A stretch of DNA of 10,604 bases from an uncultured Collinsella sp. (GTDB taxonomy: Bacteria > Actinomycetota > Coriobacteriia > Coriobacteriales > Coriobacteriaceae): positions 1-10,604 of the forward strand of contig CAUASQ010000057.1 of NCBI GenBank assembly GCA_958431945.1, given 5' to 3'. Positions 4,415 to 10,604 of this stretch are shown piece after piece; positions within the stretch are counted from its first letter, which is position 1; each line of letters begins with the position of its first letter. The translations under genes and the position numbers were made by a program. Below the pieces are notes generated by a model, which saw only the letters and a list, made by a program, of their open reading frames with translations, was not told the DNA's origin and ran no database searches.

Positions 4415-7414
4415 ATGAGCGACATCATGAGGCCGATCCCGTTTTCGCAGCTGATGAACTGGATCATCGAGGAGCACAAGACTCAGGGCGCCGTCTTTGG
4501 CGTGCGCAAGATGGTTACGACCAACCAGGAGGGCGCGCTTCCCATTTTTGACGAGCGCATCGAGACTCCGTTTGGCCCGGCCGCCGGCCCCAATACGCAG
4601 CTTGCCCAAAACATCGTGGCATCCTACGTGGCCGGTTCCCGCTTCTTTGAGCTCAAGACCGTTCAGGTTATGGACGGCGAGGAGCTCTCCAAGTGTGTGA
4701 ACAAGCCCTGCATCGTGGCGCAGGACGAGTGCTACAACTGCGAGTGGTCGACCGAGCTCGAGGTTTCGCAGGCTTTTGCCGAATACGTGAAGGCATGGTT
4801 CGCCTGCCACCTCATCGCTCGCGAGTACGGCCTAGGTAGCCCGGACGGCTTTGTCTTCAACATGTCCGTGGGCTATGACCTGGAAGGCATCAAGAGCCCC
4901 AAGGTCGACGCCTACATCGAGGGCATGAAGGACGCCAGCGGCTCCGACGCCTGGAACGAGTGCCGCGCATGGGCGCTCGCCAACCTGGACAAGTTTGAGC
5001 ATGTCGATGCCGCGTTTGTCGAGTCCATCCCGGCGCGCGTCTCCAACTCCATTACCGAGTCCACGCTGCATGGCTGCCCGCCGGCGGAGATCGAGCGTAT
5101 CGCGACCTATCTGATCACCGAGAAGGGCCTCAACACCTACATCAAGTGCAACCCCACGCTGCTGGGCTATGAGTTTGCACGTCAGCGCCTCAACGAGCTG
5201 GGCTTTGACTACATCGTCTTCGATGACACGCACTTCCGCGAGGACCTGCAGTGGGCCGACGCCGTGCCCATGTTCGAGCGCCTGATTGCCCTGTGCGCCG
5301 AGCGCGGCCTGGAGTTTGGCGTCAAGCTGACCAACACGTTCCCCGTCGACGTGACGAGAAACGAGCTGCCCTCCACCGAGATGTACATGTCGGGCCGTTC
5401 GCTGTTCTCGCTGACCATCGAGGCCGCCCGTCGCATTACCGAGCAGTTCGATGGCAAGCTGCGCATCAGCTACTCCGGCGGTGCCACGGTCTACAACATC
5501 CGCGCCCTGTACGATGCCGGTATTTGGCCCGTCACCCTGGCGACCGACGTGCTCAAGCCTGGTGGCTACGAGCGCTTTAGCCAGATGGCCGGCGAGTTTA
5601 CCGACCTGGATGGCAAGCCGTTCGCGGGTGTCTCTCTCGAGGCCGTGACTGCGATCCAGACCGACTCACTCACCAACCCGCTCTACAAGAAGCCGCTGCG
5701 TCCGCTGCCCGACCGCAAGGTCGCCGGCAAGAGCCCTCTTTCCGATTGCTTTACCACGCCGTGCCGCACGAGCTGCCCCATCCAGCAGGACATTCCCGCC
5801 TATCTGGCGGCTGTTGACGAGGGCCGCTACGAGGACGCGCTCAACATCATCATCGAGCGCAACGCTCTGCCGTTCATTACCGGCACCATCTGCCCACATC
5901 CCTGCGGCCGTGCCTGCGAGCGTGCGTTCTACGAGCCCGAGGGCGCCCAGATCCGCGCCAGCAAGCTCAAGGCCGCCCGCGAGGCCATGACCGCCGTACT
6001 GCCCAAGCTGCGCGCCCAGGCCATCGCCAACGACAGCGAGCGCAACGTTGCCGTTATCGGCGGCGGCCCGGCCGGTCTGGCGACGGCGTTCTTCCTGACG
6101 CGTGCCGGCGTGCCCGTCACCATCTTTGAGGCCCGCGACTCGCTCGGCGGCGTGGTCCGTCACGTGATTCCCGAGTTCCGTATCGCGAGCGACGATATCT
6201 CCCATGATGCCGAGCTCTGCCTAGCCTTTGGCGCCAAGGTGCAGCTCAACGCTCGCGTTGATTCCATTGACGAGCTCAAGGACCAGGGCTTTACCGACGT
6301 GGTCGTGGCCACCGGTGCCTGGATGCCCGGCTCTGCGGGCCTGGGCGAGGGCGCCGAGCTCGACGTGCTGGAGTTCCTCGAGGCCGCCAAGAAGGGCGAG
6401 AAGCTCGAGCTGGGCGAGGACGTCGTGGTCATTGGCGCCGGCAACACCGCCATGGACGCGGCCCGCGTGGCCAAGCGCCTGGCTGGTGTGAAGAATGTGC
6501 TCCTGGTCTACCGCCGCACCAAGAAGCAGATGCCCGCTGACGAGGAAGAGCTTGATCTTGCTCTTGCCGACGGTGTTGAGTTCTGCGAGCTGCTGGCCCC
6601 CAAGGCGCTTAACGGCGCTGTGCTGACCTGCGACGTTATGGAGCTTGGCGAGCCGGATGCAAGCGGCCGTCGCAGCCCCGTCGCCACGGGCGAGACCGTC
6701 GAGCTTTCCGCCACCACGGTGATCTGCGCCGTGGGCGAGGGCATCGATGCCAGCCTATACGATGCCGCGGGCGTCGAGCACGACCGTCGCGGCCGTCTTG
6801 CCGCCACCTCCACCGGCGTCGAGGGCGTTTGGGCTGCAGGTGACTGCCGTCGCGGTCCTGCCACCGTGGTCGAGGCTATTGCCGATGGCGCCGAGGTCGC
6901 CCGTGCCATTGCCGGCGTGGACTTTAACAAGTACGCCGACCAGAATGCTCAGGCCGGTCGCGAGGATACCTGCTACGAGCGCAAGGGGTCGCTGTGCCGC
7001 GACAAGCGCAACTGCACCAAGACTCGCTGCCTGGGCTGCGGCTCGGTGTGCGAGGTCTGCTGCGACGTGTGCCCCAACCGCGCCAACGTGGCAATTAAGG
7101 TGCCGGGCCTGGCCAAGCATCAGGTCGTCCACGTCGACGGCATGTGCAACGAGTGCGGCAACTGCGCCGTGTTCTGCCCCTACCAGGAGGGTCGTCCCTA
7201 CAAGGACAAGCTCACCCTGTTCTGGAGCGAGCAGGACATGGAGAACTCCGAGAACGAGGGCTTCCTGGCCGTGGACGAGGATCACTTTAAGGTCCGCGTG
7301 GCCGGCACGGTCCGCACCGTCTCGGTCGATGCTGTCAACACCGGTCTTCCCGAGGCCGTCCGCCTGACCATCAGGGCCGTGCGCGACAACTATCCGTATC
7401 TCCTTAAGAAATAG
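4415..7414 (+). CDS. ygfK: YgfK, FMN-barrel/GltD-like Fe-S flavoprotein
   Basis: A 999-aa soluble multidomain oxidoreductase; E. coli YgfK, often labelled putative selenate reductase subunit, is about 1030 aa. Residues 1-430 resemble the FMN barrel of dihydropyrimidine/dihydroorotate dehydrogenases: TPFGPAAGP (51-59), FELKT with K81, STLHGCPP with C221, YIKCNPT with K244, SGGATVYNIRAL (354-365). Residues 440-840 are GltD-like: cysteines C445, C450, C454, C493, C497, C501; FAD motif GGGPAG (549-554); NAD(P)H motif GAGNTAMD (674-681) followed by YRR (699-701); second FAD motif AAGDC (807-811). Residues 861-921 are cysteine-rich: C872xxC875xxxC879 with C882, C883 and C886, then a classical CxxCxxCxxxCP at 911-922. 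It likely passes electrons between NAD(P)H, Fe-S clusters and either the neighbouring hydroxylase or its own barrel substrate. The ferredoxin gene starts 11 bp after its stop. The true substrate is unproven. Confidence 0.92.
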   Translation: MSDIMRPIPFSQLMNWIIEEHKTQGAVFGVRKMVTTNQEGALPIFDERIETPFGPAAGPNTQLAQNIVASYVAGSRFFELKTVQVMDGEELSKCVNKPCIVAQDECYNCEWSTELEVSQAFAEYVKAWFACHLIAREYGLGSPDGFVFNMSVGYDLEGIKSPKVDAYIEGMKDASGSDAWNECRAWALANLDKFEHVDAAFVESIPARVSNSITESTLHGCPPAEIERIATYLITEKGLNTYIKCNPTLLGYEFARQRLNELGFDYIVFDDTHFREDLQWADAVPMFERLIALCAERGLEFGVKLTNTFPVDVTRNELPSTEMYMSGRSLFSLTIEAARRITEQFDGKLRISYSGGATVYNIRALYDAGIWPVTLATDVLKPGGYERFSQMAGEFTDLDGKPFAGVSLEAVTAIQTDSLTNPLYKKPLRPLPDRKVAGKSPLSDCFTTPCRTSCPIQQDIPAYLAAVDEGRYEDALNIIIERNALPFITGTICPHPCGRACERAFYEPEGAQIRASKLKAAREAMTAVLPKLRAQAIANDSERNVAVIGGGPAGLATAFFLTRAGVPVTIFEARDSLGGVVRHVIPEFRIASDDISHDAELCLAFGAKVQLNARVDSIDELKDQGFTDVVVATGAWMPGSAGLGEGAELDVLEFLEAAKKGEKLELGEDVVVIGAGNTAMDAARVAKRLAGVKNVLLVYRRTKKQMPADEEELDLALADGVEFCELLAPKALNGAVLTCDVMELGEPDASGRRSPVATGETVELSATTVICAVGEGIDASLYDAAGVEHDRRGRLAATSTGVEGVWAAGDCRRGPATVVEAIADGAEVARAIAGVDFNKYADQNAQAGREDTCYERKGSLCRDKRNCTKTRCLGCGSVCEVCCDVCPNRANVAIKVPGLAKHQVVHVDGMCNECGNCAVFCPYQEGRPYKDKLTLFWSEQDMENSENEGFLAVDEDHFKVRVAGTVRTVSVDAVNTGLPEAVRLTIRAVRDNYPYLLKK

Positions 7415-7425
7415 GCGAGTCTCTT

Positions 7426-7905
7426 ATGGCCAAATCCATTCAACATAACGTGGCCTACGTTGCCTGCGGAAGCGGTTGCGCCTCCGCAGGCGGCGACGCC
7501 CGCTGCAGCGAAGGCTGCATTGGCTGTGGCGCCTGCGTCACGGCCTGCCCCCACGGTGCCATTGCGCTGGTCGATGGCATCGCCCGCGTGGATCGCTCAA
7601 AGTGCACGGGCTGTGGCCTGTGCGGCATGGCGTGCCCGCAGCGCGTGATTGCCTTCGTTCCCGGCTACCAGAATATCCTGGTTCGCTGCAACAACACCGA
7701 TAAGGGCGCCATCGCCCGTAAGATTTGCGATACGAGCTGCATCGGTTGCGGCATGTGCGCTAAAAAGTGCCCCGCCGGCGCTATCCGCATCGAGGACAAC
7801 TGCGCCCATATCGACGGCGTGGACTGCCTGTCGTGCGGCATGTGCGCCGTCGTCTGCCCGCATGGCGCCATCCACGACCGCACCGGCATCGCCGCCGGCG
7901 TGTAG
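7426..7905 (+). CDS. RnfB-like ferredoxin with four 4Fe-4S motifs, soluble
   Basis: A 159-aa polyferredoxin with four complete CxxCxxCxxxCP motifs: C31-C34-C37-C41, C60-C63-C66-C70, C105-C108-C111-C115 and C134-C137-C140-C144. Extra cysteines are C14, C18, C27, C88, C101 and C126. No membrane segment or signal peptide is seen. The segments NVAYVACGSGC (8-18), VRCNNTDKGA (86-95) and NCAHIDGVDC (125-134), placed between the motifs, recall the ferredoxin part of RnfB (electron-transport complex Rnf subunit B) without its N-terminal membrane helix. YgfS of the E. coli cluster is of similar length but I do not see its sequence pattern here. Tight spacing (11 bp after ygfK, 12 bp before the hydroxylase) suggests it forms an electron wire between these two enzymes. 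The Shine-Dalgarno is weak (AGGCGAG at 7413-7419, overlapping the ygfK stop). Role inferred from context. Confidence 0.85.
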   Translation: MAKSIQHNVAYVACGSGCASAGGDARCSEGCIGCGACVTACPHGAIALVDGIARVDRSKCTGCGLCGMACPQRVIAFVPGYQNILVRCNNTDKGAIARKICDTSCIGCGMCAKKCPAGAIRIEDNCAHIDGVDCLSCGMCAVVCPHGAIHDRTGIAAGV

Positions 7906-7917
7906 AAGGGAATCACC

Positions 7918-10604
7918 ATGACACAGGAATTCACTTTTACCGTTAACGGCGTCGAGCGCACGACGACCCAAAACAAACCGCTGCTGCGCTACCTGCGCGA
8001 CGACCTGCATATCCATTCCGCCAAGGACGGCTGCTCCGAAGGTGCTTGTGGCACCTGCACCATCCATGTGGACGGTGCAGCCGTCAAGGCGTGCGTGCTG
8101 ACCACCGCTCTTGCCGCCGGTCGCAACATCGTGACCGTCGAGGGCCTGCCCGAGGACGTGCGCGAGGCCTTTGTGTACGCCTTTGGCGCCGTGGGCGCCG
8201 TGCAGTGCGGTTTTTGCATCCCTGGCATGGTCATGGCGGGTGCAGCGCTGATCGCCGATGACCCCGAGCCCACCGAGGAGCAGATCAAGTACGCCATTCG
8301 CGGTAACGTCTGCCGCTGCACCGGCTACAAAAAGATTATCGAGGGCATCTCGCTGGCCGCTGCGGTGCTCCGCGGCGAAAAGCAGATCGACGAGGACCTG
8401 GAGCGCGGCGATGACTACGGCGTGGGCAAGCGCGCCTTCCGTATCGACGTGCGCAAGAAGGTGCTCGGCGAGGGCAAGTATCCCGACGACATCGACGAGC
8501 TCGATCAGCCGGGCCTGACCTATGCCAGCGCCGTGCGCTCCAAGTATCCGCGCGCCCGCGTGCTCTCCATCGACACCTCCAAGGCCGAGGCCCTGCCCGG
8601 TGTGGTGGGCATCCTGCGCGCCGAGGACGTGCCGGTCAACCAGGTCGGCCACCTTATCCAGGACTGGGACGTCATGATCGCTCAGGGCGATATCACCCGC
8701 TGCGTGGGCGATGCCATCGTGCTGGTGGTCGCCGAGGACGAGGCGACGCTCGAGAAGGCCAAGAAGCTCGTAAAGATTGACTACGAGCCGCTGGAGCCCG
8801 TGCGCAACATTGTCGAGGCCAGGGCCGCCGACGCCCCGCGCCTGCATGACAGCTTCTTTGCCTTTGGCAACACAGTGGAGCTCAAGGACAACGTGTGCCA
8901 GAGCCGTCATGTGACGCGCGGCGACGCCGCCAAGGCGCTGGCCGAAAGCGCGTTCACCGTGACGCAGCGCTTTACCACGCCCTTTACCGAGCATGCCTTC
9001 TTGGAGCCCGAGTGTGCCGTTGCCTTCCCGTACAAGAACGGCGTCAAGGTGCAGTCGACCGACCAGGGTGCCTACGATACGCGCAAAGAGTGCGCCCACA
9101 TGTTTGGCTGGGATAGCGAGCCCGAGCGCGTGGTCGTCGAGACCATGCTCGTGGGCGGCGGCTTTGGCGGCAAGGAGGACGTGTCCATCCAACACCTGGC
9201 CGCGCTTGCCGCGTATAAGCTCCAACGTCCTGTGAAGTGCAAGCTCACGCGTGCCGAGTCGCTCGCGTTCCATCCCAAGCGCCATGCCATGGACGGCACC
9301 TTTACGCTGGGTTGCGACGCCGAGGGCAACTTTACCGGCCTGGACTGCGAGATCAACTTTGACACCGGCGCCTACGCGTCGCTGTGCGGCCCGGTGCTCG
9401 AGCGCGCCTGTACGCATGCCGTCGGCCCCTACAAGTACCAGAACACCGACATTCGCGGCTTTGGCTACTACACCAACAACCCGCCCGCCGGCGCGTACCG
9501 CGGCTTTGGCGTTTGTCAGTCCGAGTTTGCGCTCGAGAGCCTGATCGACCTGCTGGCAGAGAAGGTCGGCCTGGATCCGTGGGAGATTCGCTACCGCAAC
9601 GCCATCGAGCCGGGCGAGGTTTTGCCCAACGGCCAGATTGCCGACTGCTCCACGGCGCTTAAGGAGACGCTGCTCGAGGTCAAGGATGCCTACTATGCGC
9701 ATCCCGGACACGCCGGCATTGCCTGTGCCATGAAGAACGCTGGCGTGGGCGTTGGCCTGCCCGATGCCGGCCGCTGCAAGATTCGCGTCGAGAACGGCGT
9801 GGCCGTGGTCTATGCCGCCACGTCCGACATCGGCCAGGGCTGCAACACCGTCTTTTTGCAGGACGTTGCCGAGGCATGCGGTCTGCCGCTTCGCTGCATC
9901 GCCAACGGCGAGTGCTCCACCGAGAATGCTCCCGACTCCGGCACCACGTCTGGTTCGCGTCAGACGGTCGTGACCGGCGAGGCCGTGCGCGGCGCCTCCT
10001 TCCTGCTGCGCGATGCCATGGTTGGCATCGAGGCCGGCAAGCCCGCGCCCGATGCTCCCGTGAGCGCGCATGGCGACGGCGTCAAGATCGAGTACGATGA
10101 CGGTCGCGCCTACCAGCTGCGCACGCAGGAGCTCGTCGCCGGCCAGGGTATGCATCCTCAGGATCCCGCGGCCGCCATCAAGGCGCTCGAGGGATGCGAG
10201 TTTGGCTACGTGTACCTGGAGCCGACCGACAAGCTGGGTGCGGATGTTCCCAACCCCAAGAGCCACATCTGCTACGGCTTTGCCACACATGTGGTCATTT
10301 TGGATGATGACGGTCGCGTGAGCGAGGTTTATGCCGCGCACGATTCCGGCAAGGTGGTCAACCCCATCTCGATCCAAGGTCAGATCGAAGGTGGCGTGCT
10401 CATGGGTATGGGCTATGCGCTTACCGAGGACTGGCCGCTTAAGGACTGCGTACCCCAGGCAAGGTACGGTACGCTCGGGCTGTTCCGTGCGCCCGAGATT
10501 CCGGATATCCATGCCATCTACGTGGAGAAGGACGAGCTGCTGCCCGTGGCATACGGCGGCAAGGGCATCGGCGAGATCGCAACGATCCCCACGGCGCCCG
10601 CCGT
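7918..10604 (+). CDS. xdhD: Fused 2Fe-2S/Mo xanthine dehydrogenase-type hydroxylase, 3' truncated
   Basis: The first 895 residues of a molybdenum hydroxylase that runs off the window; E. coli XdhD is about 956 aa. Residues 1-155 are the small subunit: plant-type 2Fe-2S cysteines C39, C44, C47, C59 and the second cluster C97, C100, C132, C134. After a short linker, residues 174-895 are the molybdopterin domains: VGGGFGGKED (412-421), AGAYRGFG (524-531), SDIGQG (636-641), TTSGSRQT (676-683), GKGIGEIATIPTAPA (881-895). Key residues of xanthine oxidoreductase are present: E358 (as bovine E802, in TEHAFLEPE), R528 (R880) and the catalytic base E886 (E1261). The fused layout and these motifs fit the selenium-dependent xanthine dehydrogenase / XdhD group. 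Selenium there is a labile Mo ligand, not selenocysteine, and no in-frame TGA occurs. No FAD domain is fused. AAGGGA lies 6 nt before the ATG. Whether it uses xanthine, hypoxanthine or urate is undecided. Confidence 0.92.
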   Translation, partial: MTQEFTFTVNGVERTTTQNKPLLRYLRDDLHIHSAKDGCSEGACGTCTIHVDGAAVKACVLTTALAAGRNIVTVEGLPEDVREAFVYAFGAVGAVQCGFCIPGMVMAGAALIADDPEPTEEQIKYAIRGNVCRCTGYKKIIEGISLAAAVLRGEKQIDEDLERGDDYGVGKRAFRIDVRKKVLGEGKYPDDIDELDQPGLTYASAVRSKYPRARVLSIDTSKAEALPGVVGILRAEDVPVNQVGHLIQDWDVMIAQGDITRCVGDAIVLVVAEDEATLEKAKKLVKIDYEPLEPVRNIVEARAADAPRLHDSFFAFGNTVELKDNVCQSRHVTRGDAAKALAESAFTVTQRFTTPFTEHAFLEPECAVAFPYKNGVKVQSTDQGAYDTRKECAHMFGWDSEPERVVVETMLVGGGFGGKEDVSIQHLAALAAYKLQRPVKCKLTRAESLAFHPKRHAMDGTFTLGCDAEGNFTGLDCEINFDTGAYASLCGPVLERACTHAVGPYKYQNTDIRGFGYYTNNPPAGAYRGFGVCQSEFALESLIDLLAEKVGLDPWEIRYRNAIEPGEVLPNGQIADCSTALKETLLEVKDAYYAHPGHAGIACAMKNAGVGVGLPDAGRCKIRVENGVAVVYAATSDIGQGCNTVFLQDVAEACGLPLRCIANGECSTENAPDSGTTSGSRQTVVTGEAVRGASFLLRDAMVGIEAGKPAPDAPVSAHGDGVKIEYDDGRAYQLRTQELVAGQGMHPQDPAAAIKALEGCEFGYVYLEPTDKLGADVPNPKSHICYGFATHVVILDDDGRVSEVYAAHDSGKVVNPISIQGQIEGGVLMGMGYALTEDWPLKDCVPQARYGTLGLFRAPEIPDIHAIYVEKDELLPVAYGGKGIGEIATIPTAPA

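Noticed and set aside
7597..10512. A 971-codon open frame on the minus strand, antisense to the ferredoxin and hydroxylase genes
   Set aside because: It mirrors two strongly supported + strand genes. High-GC codon use removes stops from the opposite frame; the translation is His/Ala/Gly/Val-rich low-complexity text with no recognisable domain.
7918..10604. Selenocysteine (in-frame TGA) in the selenium-type hydroxylase
   Set aside because: No in-frame TGA occurs in 895 codons. In this group selenium is a labile Mo-bound ligand, not an encoded residue.
1..10604. Mobile elements, CRISPR arrays, tRNA or rRNA genes
   Set aside because: No transposase or integrase motif, no regularly spaced repeats, and no tRNA- or rRNA-like sequence seen; the window is fully explained by the metabolic locus.

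Overview
The window is high-GC bacterial DNA carrying part of an anaerobic purine (xanthine/urate) catabolic locus. Gene content is of the E. coli ygfK-ssnA-xdhD type. Related clusters (with ygeW, ygeX, ygeY and hyuA homologues) have been described as anaerobic urate/purine degradation clusters of gut bacteria. GC-rich codon use, gene order and a YheO-type regulator suggest a gut anaerobe, perhaps an actinobacterium of the Coriobacteriia (Collinsella-like). The genus is inference only; no rRNA is present.

Layout. Positions 1-198 hold the 3' end of a RidA-family deaminase gene (+). A bidirectional terminator (229-266) separates it from a convergent YheO/DauR-like PAS-HTH regulator (311-967, -; GTG start set by a strong RBS). 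An AT-rich 352-bp divergent region (968-1319) holds a candidate sigma-70-type promoter, a Fur-box-like sequence and several short repeats. From 1320 onward everything is on +: an NCS2 nucleobase permease (1320-2714), a hairpin-rich leader, ssnA amidohydrolase (2910-4265), a second hairpin-rich spacer including a perfect 14-bp stem, ygfK (4415-7414), a 159-aa ferredoxin with four 4Fe-4S motifs (7426-7905), and a fused 2Fe-2S/molybdopterin xanthine dehydrogenase-type hydroxylase (7918 to the window end, truncated by the edge). The last three genes are 11-12 bp apart and look co-transcribed.

Working model. The permease imports a purine, and the Mo hydroxylase oxidises (or, run in reverse, reduces) its ring. 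SsnA deaminates or hydrolyses a ring-derived intermediate. YgfK reads as a module-shuffled relative of dihydropyrimidine dehydrogenase: an FMN-type barrel first, then a GltD-like Fe-S/FAD/NADPH unit, then 4Fe-4S motifs. It could reduce a purine ring or act as the electron hub. The ferredoxin resembles the cluster-rich part of RnfB without its membrane anchor and probably wires the hydroxylase to YgfK. No FAD (YgfM/XdhB-type) subunit lies in the window. RidA would fit a downstream step that releases 2-aminoacrylate (YgeX-type lyase), but that gene is not visible here.

The most interesting points are the YgfK architecture, the RnfB-like ferredoxin, a Glu-to-Gln change at a normally conserved permease site, and the two structured intergenic regions.
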